Assembly (NCBI GenBank): GCA_964587515.1
Contig: CAZPMO010000012.1
Location: 1 to 48,854 of the forward strand
Length of the DNA stretch: 48,854 nt
Reading direction: 5' to 3'
DNA from: CAZPMO01 sp964587515
GTDB lineage: Bacteria; Pseudomonadota; Alphaproteobacteria; MPNO01
Positions 16,952-25,154 of the stretch are shown piece by piece. Each line of letters opens with the position of its first letter. The stretch's first letter is position 1. The position numbers and the translations under genes are program-made. The notes under the pieces were generated by a model, which was not told where the DNA came from, searched no databases, and worked only from the letters and a program-made list of their open reading frames with translations.

Positions 16952-18583
16952 ATGGCGACAGGCCCGAGAGGCGCGGCCGGCGAAAATCTTGGCTATCCTG
17001 ACTTTCACGCCCACATCGCAGCGCTGGATGCGGCGGGGCTGTTGCAACGTATCGGGGAGCCCATCGACAAGGACACCGAACTGCATCCGCTGGTGCGTTG
17101 GCAGTTTCGCGGCGGCATTCCCGAATCGGCGCGCAAGGCATTCCTGTTCGAAAATGTCATCGATGCATCGGGACAATCCTATGATATTCCCGTGGTGGTG
17201 GGCGCGCTGGCGGCCAGCGCGGAGATCTACGCCATCGGCATGGGGGTATCGCAGGACGAGATCGGCGATACCTGGCGGCGCGCTATCGCCGCGCCGATCG
17301 CGCCGGTCGAGGTCGCCTCCGCGCCATGCCAGGACATCGTGATCGCGGACGGCGGGCTCGATGCGCTGCCGATCCCGGTGTCGACGCCGGGTTATGATTC
17401 CGCGCCCTATCTGACGGCGACGAGCTGCATTTCGGCCGATCCCGACACCGGCGTGCAAAATGTCGGCACCTACCGCGCCGGGCTGAAGGCGCCCGACCGA
17501 CTGGGGGTGAAGTTCTTCGTCAATTTCGGCCAGGGCGGGCACGCCCACTGGCTCAAATACCAGGCGCGCGGCGCGGCGATGCCGTTCGCCATCGTGCTCG
17601 GCCCGCCACCCGCCGTCGCCTATTGCGGTCCGACGAAGCTTGCCATCGATGTGGACGAGCTTGCCGTGGCCGGCGGTATCGTCGGCGCGCCGATCGGCGT
17701 GGTGCGCGCCAGGACGGTCGATCTTCTGGTGCCGGCCGAGGCGGAGATCGTGATCGAGGGATTGGTCGACACCGAATATCTGGAGCCCGAGGGTCCGTTC
17801 GGCGAATCCCACGGCCACGTGAATCTGGAGGAATATAATTTCACCATGCGGGTGACCGCGATCACGCAGCGCGCCGACGCCATCCTGCCGTCGATCATTT
17901 CCCAGGTGACGCCGTCGGAATCGAGCGTGATCAAGCGTGTCGCCTATGAGCCGATGTTCCTCGCCCATCTCGTCGATCATCTCGGCATCAAATGCGTCCG
18001 CCGCGTCGCCATGCACGAGCCGCTGACCAACCTGCGCCGCGTCATTGTCCTTCAGGTCGCGCGCGATGCGCCGTCGACCGAGGTGTGGCGCGCGCTCTAC
18101 GGCTGCGCGTCGTTCCAGGCGCCGTGCGGCAAATACGTGATCGCGGTCAACGAGGACATCGATCCGTCGAACATGGACGCGGTGTTCTGGGCAATGGCCT
18201 ATCGCGCCAATCCGGCGCTCGATATTCAGATTCTGCCGCACCGGGACCGCGGCCATGGTCCCAAGGACATGCGCGGCGACGGCGAGGATTCCTCGTTGCT
18301 GGCCGATGCGACGTTGAAGGCGGACATGCCGCCGGTCTCCCTGCCGGGGCGGGAATATATGGAACATGCGCGCGATCTGTGGGACCGTCTGGGTCTGCCG
18401 GCGTTGCGGCCCGAGGCGCCGTGGCACGGCTACCCGCTTGGCCAGTGGTCCGATGAATGGGATGCTCTGGCGCGCCGCGCCGCCGAGGGTGGCTATGTGG
18501 AGAACGGGCAACGCTCGGCCCAGCGCCGACGCCGCGATGTGGCACCGAATTCGCCGGTCGAAGGGTTGCCGGAAGAAGAATAA
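16952..18583 (+). CDS. UbiD-family decarboxylase
   Basis: Prenylated-FMN-dependent (de)carboxylase, 543 residues. Recognisable blocks are NVGTYRAGLKAPDRLG, the PFAIVLGPPPAVAYCG region, and YLEPEGPFGESHGHVN, which carries the conserved catalytic glutamates. GGAG about nine bases upstream supports the ATG; the much longer open frame upstream is antisense to other genes. UbiD enzymes decarboxylate aromatic or unsaturated acids and need a UbiX partner for the cofactor, which is not in the window. With a Rieske oxygenase 11 bases downstream and an aldo/keto reductase next, it is more likely catabolic than ubiquinone-specific. Confidence 0.9.
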   Translation: MATGPRGAAGENLGYPDFHAHIAALDAAGLLQRIGEPIDKDTELHPLVRWQFRGGIPESARKAFLFENVIDASGQSYDIPVVVGALAASAEIYAIGMGVSQDEIGDTWRRAIAAPIAPVEVASAPCQDIVIADGGLDALPIPVSTPGYDSAPYLTATSCISADPDTGVQNVGTYRAGLKAPDRLGVKFFVNFGQGGHAHWLKYQARGAAMPFAIVLGPPPAVAYCGPTKLAIDVDELAVAGGIVGAPIGVVRARTVDLLVPAEAEIVIEGLVDTEYLEPEGPFGESHGHVNLEEYNFTMRVTAITQRADAILPSIISQVTPSESSVIKRVAYEPMFLAHLVDHLGIKCVRRVAMHEPLTNLRRVIVLQVARDAPSTEVWRALYGCASFQAPCGKYVIAVNEDIDPSNMDAVFWAMAYRANPALDIQILPHRDRGHGPKDMRGDGEDSSLLADATLKADMPPVSLPGREYMEHARDLWDRLGLPALRPEAPWHGYPLGQWSDEWDALARRAAEGGYVENGQRSAQRRRRDVAPNSPVEGLPEEE

Positions 18584-18594
18584 GGAGAGACGGC

Positions 18595-19611
18595 ATGTTT
18601 CTGAAGAATTGCTGGTACGTCGCGGCCTGGGATCACGAAATCGCCGAGGGTTTCCTCGCCCGCACGATCCTCGACGAGCCGGTGGTGCTGTTTCGCGCCG
18701 CCGACGGAAGGCCGGTCGCGCTGGAAGACCGTTGCTGCCACCGCCATCTGCCGCTCTCCATGGGGCGTCTGGTGGGCGATACGCTGCAGTGCGGTTATCA
18801 CGGTCTGGCCTTCGATTTCGACGGAAAATGCGTCGAGATCCCGGGCCAGAGCAAAATCCCGCCCGATGCGCGCATCGACGCCTATCCGGTGGTCGAGCGC
18901 TATCGCTGGATCTGGATATGGATGGGCGACCCCGCGCTGGCCGACGACTCGCTGATCCCCGATTATCACTGGAACGACGATCCCGACTGGGTGGCCTATG
19001 GCGATGTGTTCCATGTGGAGGGCGATTACCGGTTGCTGGTCGATAATCTGATGGATCTGTCGCACATCCAGTTCCTGCACGCCTCCACTCTGGGCGGCGG
19101 CAGCGACGTGGACGCCACCATCAAGGTCGAGCGCGGCGACGGTAAAATCCATGTCTCGCGCTGGGTGCTCGATACGCCGCCCGCGCCGCTTTACGCCGAA
19201 GCGCTCCAGACCAACGGCCATGTGGACCGCTGGCAGAACATCTATTACACGCCGCCGGCTCACGTGGTGATCGACGCCGGCAGCGCCATGGCTGGCACCG
19301 GCGCGCCCGAGGGCGACCGCAGCCAGGGCGCCGAGACCTATTCGAACCATACGCTGACGCCGGAATCCGAATTCTCGACCCATTATTTCTGGCACCATGC
19401 GCGCAACTTCCGGATGGATGACGACGCGTTGACCGAGCGGCTGCGCGGCATGTTTTCATCGGCGCTGCAGGAGGACGTGGTTGCGATCGGCGCCCAGCAG
19501 CACGCCATGCACACCTCGCCCGGCGCGTCCGAGATCGATATCAATTCAGACAACTCGGCCGTCCAGGCCCGTCGATTGCTCGCTAGCGTGATCGCGGAGG
19601 AGGGCGCCTAG
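18595..19611 (+). CDS. Rieske non-heme iron oxygenase, VanA-like (1)
   Basis: Oxygenase component of an aromatic-ring or O-demethylating system, 338 residues. The Rieske 2Fe-2S ligands are Cys47, His49, Cys66 and His69. The mononuclear iron site is Asn151/Asp154-x2-His157-x4-His162 in DNLMDLSHIQFLH. The N-terminus MFLKNCWYVAAW is typical of vanillate-O-demethylase-type subunits. An AAGGAGAG ribosome site precedes the ATG. The neighbouring UbiD points to an aromatic acid, possibly methoxylated, as substrate; this is inference. No ferredoxin-reductase (VanB-like) gene lies in the window, so electrons must come from elsewhere. A paralogue lies at 34482-35498. Confidence 0.9.
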   Translation: MFLKNCWYVAAWDHEIAEGFLARTILDEPVVLFRAADGRPVALEDRCCHRHLPLSMGRLVGDTLQCGYHGLAFDFDGKCVEIPGQSKIPPDARIDAYPVVERYRWIWIWMGDPALADDSLIPDYHWNDDPDWVAYGDVFHVEGDYRLLVDNLMDLSHIQFLHASTLGGGSDVDATIKVERGDGKIHVSRWVLDTPPAPLYAEALQTNGHVDRWQNIYYTPPAHVVIDAGSAMAGTGAPEGDRSQGAETYSNHTLTPESEFSTHYFWHHARNFRMDDDALTERLRGMFSSALQEDVVAIGAQQHAMHTSPGASEIDINSDNSAVQARRLLASVIAEEGA

Positions 19612-19646
19612 AGTATGATCCTATTTGGCTGGATCATGCTCTAGGC
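19606..19646. repeat. 16-bp-stem hairpin after the Rieske gene
   Basis: GCCTAGAGTATGATCC (19606-19621) and GGATCATGCTCTAGGC (19631-19646) form an inverted repeat with a 9-base loop; all 16 positions pair if one G-U is allowed. The stop codon of the Rieske gene is inside the left arm. No T-run follows, so it is probably a REP-like element. It shares the CTAGAGC start with the two GANTC repeats at the window ends. It separates the ubiD-Rieske pair from the aldo/keto reductase and may reduce read-through. Confidence 0.75.
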
Positions 19647-19674
19647 ATCGGCGTAACGGACTACGGAGCGTTTC

Positions 19675-20586
19675 ATGGAGTTCAAGCGATTGGGGTCGTC
19701 GGGGATCGAGGTCTCGGCGGTGGGGCTCGGCTGCAACAATTTCGGGCGCCGGATCGACGCCTTCGAGTCACGCGAGGTCGTCCACGACGCGCTCGACGCC
19801 GGCATCACTTTCTACGACACCGCCGAGAGCTACGGCGGCGGCAAATCGGAGGAATATCTCGGCAAGGCGCTGGGCGCGCGCCGCGCCGACGTTGTGATCG
19901 CCACCAAGTTCGGCTGGGGCGGGCCGCACAATCGGGCCACCATCGAGAACGCGATCGAAGGCAGCCTGCGCCGTCTCCGCACCGATTACGTCGATCTCTA
20001 TCAGATCCACACGCCGGACACTTCAACGCCCATCGCCGTGACGTTGGAAGCGCTCGACGGGCTGGTGCGCACGGGCAAGGTGCGCGCGATCGGGTGTTCC
20101 AATTTTTCGGCGGCGCAGCTCGGCGAGGCGCTCGCTGTCTCGCGCGACCGTGGTTTCACCGCTTTCGCCACCGCGCAGAACGAATACAGCCTGCTGCGGC
20201 GCGACATCGAGTCCGATCTGGTCCCGGTGTGCCGCGACAACGATGTCGGCATCCTGCCCTATTATCCGCTGTGCGGCGGCTTGCTGACCGGCAAGTACCG
20301 GCGCGGCGCGCGGCCCGAAAAGGGCACGCGCCTCGGCGACGGCGGCCACGGCACCCGGGGCTGGCTGACCGACGACAATTTCGACACGGTCGACAAATTG
20401 CAGACGTTCGTGGCCGCCCATGGCCACCATTTGATCGACCTCGCCATCTCTTGGCTTGCGGTGAAACCGGAAATCGCCAGCGTCATCGCCGGCGCGCGCC
20501 GGCCGGGCCAGGCGTCCGCCAACGTGCGCGCTGGGGAATGGGCGCTGTCGGCGGCGGAACTGGAAGAAATCGGGGAGCTTCTTTAA
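19675..20586 (+). CDS. Aldo/keto reductase
   Basis: NADPH-dependent oxidoreductase with a TIM-barrel fold, 303 residues. The catalytic tetrad is Asp48, Tyr53, Lys78 and His112 (FYDTAESYGGG, ATKFGWG, YQIHTPD). The AIGCSNF block and the C-terminal SVIAGARRPGQASANV cofactor-binding segment are also present. It follows the Rieske gene after a hairpin-bearing spacer and could reduce an aldehyde or ketone formed in the same pathway. Its last four bases overlap the convergent MFS gene. Confidence 0.9.
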   Translation: MEFKRLGSSGIEVSAVGLGCNNFGRRIDAFESREVVHDALDAGITFYDTAESYGGGKSEEYLGKALGARRADVVIATKFGWGGPHNRATIENAIEGSLRRLRTDYVDLYQIHTPDTSTPIAVTLEALDGLVRTGKVRAIGCSNFSAAQLGEALAVSRDRGFTAFATAQNEYSLLRRDIESDLVPVCRDNDVGILPYYPLCGGLLTGKYRRGARPEKGTRLGDGGHGTRGWLTDDNFDTVDKLQTFVAAHGHHLIDLAISWLAVKPEIASVIAGARRPGQASANVRAGEWALSAAELEEIGELL

Positions 20587-21818
20587 CCGGACGCGGGCAG
20601 CCGTTCGGCAATCATGATCATGGCGATCGAGACCGCCAGATAGACCGCCGAAGCGATCATGATCGCGTCGAACGTCACGCCGATGTCGATCAGCCATCCG
20701 AACAGGACGGGCGAGGCGGCCGACGCCATCACCATGGCGGCCGCGACCAGTGATCGGATCGCGCCGAGATGGCGCACGCCGTACCATTCCGCCCACAGCG
20801 CCCCCAGCACCACCCGCGACATGCCGCCGCTGATGCCTTGCGCCACCATGAATACCGGCACCACCCATAACCCGTCGGTGCCCGCCAGCAGGACCAACGA
20901 AATCGCGGCCGGAACAAGATAAGGCGCCATCAGCCGGGCCGCCCCGACACGGTCGATCAGCGGGCCGACGATCAACGCCGTCCCCACCATGGCCGCCGCC
21001 ATGCCCATATAGTTCGCCGCGAACCAGGCGAGACTCCACCCCTTGATCTCGGTCAAATGGACCTGATGAAAGACGATGCCGGTGCCGACGAAGGAGAGCG
21101 ACAGCACCGCCGGCATGACCAGCCAGAAGCGCACGTCGCGACGCACCTCGGCCGCCGACCACTGACGCGCGCCGTCGCCGCCGTCGCCGCCCGCGCCGCG
21201 CTCGGTCCGCGCCAGCATGCGTGCATGGCGCTCGCCGTGTCCCTTCAGAAGCCATAACAGCAACGGCGTCAGCACGACGGCCAGCACCGCCACCATCACG
21301 AACCAGCCCTGGCGCCAGCCGATCGCGGCGGCCAGCGCCACGCCGATCAGCGGGAACGTCGCCTGGCCGGCCGGGAATCCAAGATTGGCGAGGCTGATCG
21401 CCTTGCCGCGATCGGCCTCGAAATAGCGCGCCATGCTGGTCAGCGCCGCATGGCTCATCAGCCCCTGACCGGCGAGGCGTAACCCGAAAATCGCCAAACC
21501 GAGCGCCAGCGTCGTGGTGGCGAGACCGATCCCGAGGCTGGCCACGGCAAGACACAAACACGTCGCGGCGGTGAAGGGGCGCAAATCGAACCGGTCGATT
21601 TGCCGTCCCGCCCAAATCAGGCAGACGCCGCTGGCCAGCGTCGCGGTCGAATAGATCAGTCCGAAATCGCCGTGGCTAAGGTCGAACTCGGCGCGAATCT
21701 CGCCGCCGAACACGGAAATGAAATAGGTCTGGCCAAAGCTCGAACACCAGGCCAGCAGCACGCCAAAGGACAGGAACCGGAAATTGTCCCGAACAAAGCT
21801 GAGGTAGGCGGAATTCAT
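20583..21818 (-). CDS. MFS transporter (1)
   Basis: Major facilitator superfamily permease, 411 residues with about 12 hydrophobic segments in two halves separated by a charged central loop (about residues 190-225, LLKGHGERHARMLARTERG...). It starts with a short cytoplasmic segment, MNSAYLSFVRDNFR. Substrate cannot be told from sequence; its position facing the ubiD/Rieske/AKR unit suggests uptake or export of a related acid. There is no clear Shine-Dalgarno; instead a near-palindrome covers the region just upstream of the ATG (separate entry). It is divergent from the EamA transporter. Confidence 0.85.
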   Translation of the reverse strand: MNSAYLSFVRDNFRFLSFGVLLAWCSSFGQTYFISVFGGEIRAEFDLSHGDFGLIYSTATLASGVCLIWAGRQIDRFDLRPFTAATCLCLAVASLGIGLATTTLALGLAIFGLRLAGQGLMSHAALTSMARYFEADRGKAISLANLGFPAGQATFPLIGVALAAAIGWRQGWFVMVAVLAVVLTPLLLWLLKGHGERHARMLARTERGAGGDGGDGARQWSAAEVRRDVRFWLVMPAVLSLSFVGTGIVFHQVHLTEIKGWSLAWFAANYMGMAAAMVGTALIVGPLIDRVGAARLMAPYLVPAAISLVLLAGTDGLWVVPVFMVAQGISGGMSRVVLGALWAEWYGVRHLGAIRSLVAAAMVMASAASPVLFGWLIDIGVTFDAIMIASAVYLAVSIAMIMIAERLPASG

Positions 21819-21821
21819 TGG

Positions 21822-21837
21822 GTGAATTAATTCTCAC
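21822..21837. promoter_or_regulatory. Near-palindrome over the MFS start
   Basis: GTGAATTAATTCTCAC on the plus strand reads GTGAGAATTAATTCAC on the other strand, an imperfect palindrome in an AT-rich patch 4-19 bases upstream of the MFS ATG. It could be an operator that also covers the ribosome-binding region. No regulator gene is adjacent, so this is only a candidate. Confidence 0.35.
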
Positions 21838-21966
21838 GGGGGCGGCGGCGCCATGAAAATGGTATCGGAGACCAGGGGCGGCAACAGCGGACCCGAAATT
21901 TAATCGGAGCGCGCGGTCGCCGCTGTTATAAGCTGACGCGCCGTCGAGCCGAAAGAAACGCGAACC

Positions 21967-22857
21967 GTGAACGAAAAACAGCAAACCCCAGGCGTCGGCC
22001 TGTCGCCGGCCGTTCATGGCGCGGTGTGGATGCTGATCGCGGGTTTCTGCTATGCGGCGACCGGCGCACAGGTCCGCCTGCTGGCCGACGATTATCCGAC
22101 ATTCGAGGTGGTGTTCATTCGCTCGGTGATCGCGCTGGCAATGGTCGCGCCGGTGATCCTGAGAGGCGGGATCGGCGCGTTCCGAACCGAACAGATCAGG
22201 CTCCATACCGTCCGCGCCGCCGTCGGCTATGGCGGAATTCTGTGCTGGTTCTATGGCGTCTCCACGATCCCGCTGTCGAACTACTACGCGCTTCAGTTCA
22301 CCATGCCGCTGTTCACCATCGCCGGCGCGGTGCTGCTGTTGAGCGAGCGCGCCGGGTTTCGGACCTGGGTGGCGGTGGCGGTGGGGTTCTGCGGCGCGCT
22401 GGTGATCCTCCGGCCGGGGATGGTCGCGATTTCGCTGGGCGCGCTGGCCGCCATCGCAGCCGCGCTGGCCTTCGCGGTTGCCAATCTCTGCATTCGGGTG
22501 CTGTCGCGCAAGGACAACGCGGTGGTGATCGTCGCCTACGCGAATTTGCTGATGATCCCCATGTCGCTGGTCCCGGCTTTGTTCGACTGGGTGACGCCGA
22601 GGCTCGTCGATATCCCGCTGCTGCTCGGCGTCGGTATCTTCGGCACTATCGCGCAGTTCTCGCTGACCCGCGCGGTGGGACTGGCGGACGCGCGCATCAT
22701 TCAGCCGTTCGATTTCGCGCGACTGCCGTTCGCCGCCCTGATCGGCTGGCTAGTGTTCGAAGAGACCACCGATATCTGGACCTGGACCGGCGCGGTGATC
22801 ATCTTCCTCGCCGGGTATTACGTGCTGTCGCGGGAGAGCCCGCGGCGCAAGAGCTGA
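21967..22857 (+). CDS. EamA-domain (DMT superfamily) transporter
   Basis: Drug/metabolite transporter, 296 residues, with ten predicted membrane helices in two EamA repeats (about 20-145 and 155-290). Segments such as YYALQFTMPLFTIAGAVLLLSE and the ARLPFAALIGWLVFEE motif near the end are typical of the family. The start is GTG in a purine-rich context. DMT proteins move small metabolites such as amino acids or nucleotide precursors; the substrate is unknown. It stands alone, divergent from the MFS gene and upstream of a small secreted protein gene. Confidence 0.87.
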   Translation: MNEKQQTPGVGLSPAVHGAVWMLIAGFCYAATGAQVRLLADDYPTFEVVFIRSVIALAMVAPVILRGGIGAFRTEQIRLHTVRAAVGYGGILCWFYGVSTIPLSNYYALQFTMPLFTIAGAVLLLSERAGFRTWVAVAVGFCGALVILRPGMVAISLGALAAIAAALAFAVANLCIRVLSRKDNAVVIVAYANLLMIPMSLVPALFDWVTPRLVDIPLLLGVGIFGTIAQFSLTRAVGLADARIIQPFDFARLPFAALIGWLVFEETTDIWTWTGAVIIFLAGYYVLSRESPRRKS

Positions 22858-22980
22858 ACCCGTATCCGCATCGCCACATGCCGAACGCCGCCGGAATGTT
22901 GAAGGTTAACCCAACGTTCACCGAATTTCGGCTTTATGATTCCGGTTCAATAAACTTCGTACGCCAGGAGAATTACGTAA

Positions 22981-23232
22981 ATGAGTAGGTCCTTGACCAT
23001 TGGTTCGTTCGCAATCGCCGCCTTCTTCGCAATTTCCGTTCAAAGCGCGCACGCGGGATGCGCCGACGATATCAAACAGCTTCGTAAGCAGGTGGAAAAT
23101 TCCGCCGGCATCAACATCAATAAGCAACAAGCGCTGGACAAGTACATCAACAGAGCGGAAGAGCTCATGAAGAAGGGAAAAAAGAAGGGCTGCGCGAAGA
23201 TGGTCAAGAAAGCGCGGGAGAAATTGGGCTGA
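22981..23232 (+). CDS. Small secreted Lys-rich protein
   Basis: An 83-residue protein I do not recognise. Residues 1-25 form a clear signal peptide ending SAHA, and the mature part of about 58 residues begins GCADD. It is amphipathic and very basic at the end (LMKKGKKKGCAKMVKKAREK). Two cysteines, 27 and 71, lie near the ends of the mature chain and could form one disulfide in the periplasm. The ATG has an AGGAG 10 bases upstream, and the upstream region is AT-richer than its surroundings. It has its own 123-base upstream gap, so it is probably transcribed alone. Possibly a small helical periplasmic protein; function unknown. Confidence 0.75.
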   Translation: MSRSLTIGSFAIAAFFAISVQSAHAGCADDIKQLRKQVENSAGININKQQALDKYINRAEELMKKGKKKGCAKMVKKAREKLG

Positions 23233-23292
23233 CGCCCGCTTCCCGGCTCACCTCATCCCGTCTCGTCAGCGACGCCCAGGGACCTGAACCCG

Positions 23293-23745
23293 TTAGTTCT
23301 CGTTGACGTATTGCTCGATATCGACGTCGTCCTGGTCGCGGCCGCGCAATTCGATCGCGTTGCGGTCGGGATCGCGCACGAAAACCGAGACATGGCCGTC
23401 GCGGAACTTCACCGGCCCCTGGGTGATCTCGATACCGTGCTGGCCCAGCGTCTTGATCGTTTCGGCGACCGATTCCACCCTCAGCGCGACATGGGTAAGA
23501 CCCGGATATTTCACGCCCTCCACATCCATCAGAATATTCTTGCCGTCATTGGCGTCGTTGGCGTTGACGATCAGGTTGATCTCCACGTCGGCGGCGTTGC
23601 GGATGATGGTAACCGGATCGAAGCTGACCACGCGGAATTCCTCGAAACCGAGAATTTTGTAAAAAGCCTTGGCGCGCTCGACGTCCTCGACCCGGATCCC
23701 GATATGATCGACCCTTTCGATATTGATCGTGGCGGCATCGTTCAT
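23293..23745 (-). CDS. VOC-family (glyoxalase-like) protein
   Basis: Vicinal oxygen chelate protein, 150 residues, with two beta-alpha-beta-beta-beta modules. The first begins VDHIGIRVEDVERAKAFYKILGF with His14 as a likely metal ligand; the second contains LTHVALRV and ends FVRDPDRNAIELRG with the matching histidine and glutamate. The family includes glyoxalase I, ring-cleaving dioxygenases and isomerases, so the reaction cannot be assigned. The C-terminal DQDDVDIEQYVNEN tail is acidic. It is divergent from bolA; tandem 10-base repeats lie between them. Confidence 0.85.
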   Translation of the reverse strand: MNDAATINIERVDHIGIRVEDVERAKAFYKILGFEEFRVVSFDPVTIIRNAADVEINLIVNANDANDGKNILMDVEGVKYPGLTHVALRVESVAETIKTLGQHGIEITQGPVKFRDGHVSVFVRDPDRNAIELRGRDQDDVDIEQYVNEN

Positions 23746-23796
23746 GACTGGTCACTCCCCTTGTCTGGTTCCATATAATAGGGGCGAAATCACGTC

Positions 23797-23816
23797 GTGG
23801 TCCATTGTGGTCCATC
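23797..23816. repeat. Tandem 10-base repeats between VOC and bolA genes
   Basis: GTGGTCCATT (23797-23806) is followed directly by GTGGTCCATC (23807-23816), two units one helical turn apart in a divergent intergenic region. That spacing suits two monomers of a regulator bound to the same DNA face. It may be chance; there is no regulator gene nearby. Confidence 0.4.
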
Positions 23817-23855
23817 ACGGAACCGGACCTGGACAATACTGGAGAGAAATCGGAA

Positions 23856-24179
23856 ATGACGGTCGCCCAGGATATCGAGGCCAAAATCACGTCGGCGCTG
23901 ACGCCGAGCCATCTCGAGGTGCGTAACGAAAGCCACATGCATGCCGTGCCGCCCAATTCCGAAACCCACTTCAAGGTAATCGTCGTCTCCGACCGCTTCG
24001 AGGGCGAACGCCTGGTGAAACGCCATCAGACCGTCAATGGAATTCTCGCCGACGAGCTGCGCGGCGGCGTACACGCGCTGTCCATGGAGACCCTGACCGG
24101 CGCCGAATGGGAAAAGCGCGGTGGTCAGACGCTCGACTCTCCCGAGTGTCTCGGCGGAAGCAAAGCGGACGTAAAATAA
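23856..24179 (+). CDS. bolA: BolA family protein
   Basis: BolA-like iron-sulfur/redox partner protein, 107 residues. The family core runs from about residue 18 to 85: HLEVRNESHMHAVPP, ETHFKVIVVSDRF, the LVKRHQTVNGIL helix and VHALSMETLT. BolA proteins work with monothiol glutaredoxins in iron-sulfur transfer and iron sensing, and some bind DNA. The ATG at 23856 has GGAGAG upstream; an open extension to 23805 has no family similarity. No glutaredoxin gene is adjacent. Confidence 0.9.
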   Translation: MTVAQDIEAKITSALTPSHLEVRNESHMHAVPPNSETHFKVIVVSDRFEGERLVKRHQTVNGILADELRGGVHALSMETLTGAEWEKRGGQTLDSPECLGGSKADVK

Positions 24180-24203
24180 GCGGAAGCAAAGCGGGCCGAT
24201 AAC

Positions 24204-25076
24204 TCACGGCGCAAAGCCGTTACGGTCGAGCCAGGCCAGCGTTATCTCCAGCACTTCTTCCTCGCGCCCGGCATAGCCGTGCGCTTCGGGGTCCGAGCCG
24301 CCATCGCGGATATCGTTGAGCAAGACGTAATCGAGATGGGGATTGGCGGCTTCGAGCTGTTCCCGCGCCGGCGGCCGTGTGGCCGGGAAGGGATCGCCGG
24401 GATCGCGAACGCCGAGTAGCGGCCGGTCGCCGAGGCCGCGGATCAGATCGGCTCCCACCGTGACTGCTTCGGGGCCGCGCTTGTTTAGAAATATCTCATG
24501 GGTATGCACCATGGGGAGGTGGCCGGGCACCATCGGGGGGATCACGAACGCCTCGCCGCCGCGCCTGGCCGCCACCATCTCGCGCGCGTCGGCGACGATC
24601 CGGTCATAGGCGTCCGGACCGCCGCAGATCACCACCGAGGCGGCCCTGAGATCGCCGAGCGGGGCGAAAAGCAGCAGGCCCGGCACTCGCGCATCGTCTG
24701 TTTCCGCGACGTAATAGGGCGCCGTCAGCGTTCCGTAGCTGTGACCGCCCAACACCACGCGCAGCGCGCCGCGCGCGATAAGAAAATCGATCGCATGGCG
24801 GTGATCAAGCGCCGCGTCCTCGAACCGGTGAAAGCCGAGCAACCCGCCATGATCACGCCGGTTCAGAGAGAGCGTCAGGTGCCCGGCCGCGGCCAGGCGC
24901 GGCCCGGCAAAGGAGAGCCAGCGGTGGTAAAACTCCGCGCCGGTGCCGGGAGAGAGCGCGATCGCGGTTTCAGACGCCCCGCCTCGCGGCGTCCACAGCG
25001 CGCCGTCGAGGACGATATCGTCCTCTATGGCGAGATTGACCAGTTCCGTCGTCACGCCGGTCGCCGATTCCGTCAT
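24204..25076 (-). CDS. Alpha/beta-hydrolase family protein (1)
   Basis: A 290-residue hydrolase. The nucleophile elbow is GGHSYG (110-115) with Ser113; an oxyanion segment is likely at ALSPGTGAEFYHRW (40-53), and the acid and histidine probably come from the GVRDPGDPFP and PEAHGY regions. It resembles serine-aminopeptidase-like or dienelactone-type hydrolases without an obvious specific family. No signal peptide, so cytoplasmic. It is divergent from the tartrate/malate dehydrogenase gene and convergent with bolA. Substrate unknown. Confidence 0.8.
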   Translation of the reverse strand: MTESATGVTTELVNLAIEDDIVLDGALWTPRGGASETAIALSPGTGAEFYHRWLSFAGPRLAAAGHLTLSLNRRDHGGLLGFHRFEDAALDHRHAIDFLIARGALRVVLGGHSYGTLTAPYYVAETDDARVPGLLLFAPLGDLRAASVVICGGPDAYDRIVADAREMVAARRGGEAFVIPPMVPGHLPMVHTHEIFLNKRGPEAVTVGADLIRGLGDRPLLGVRDPGDPFPATRPPAREQLEAANPHLDYVLLNDIRDGGSDPEAHGYAGREEEVLEITLAWLDRNGFAP

Positions 25077-25154
25077 TCGTTCTGCCTCCCCCTGGTCGAA
25101 TACCCTATACTATGCGATGGGGAAGGCACGACAGGGCATGGGGAATTCGGAAGA

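Noticed and set aside
16829..18511. Upstream open extension of the N-formylglutamate amidohydrolase frame
   Set aside because: It is antisense to ubiD; the ATG at 16828 gives the normal family length.
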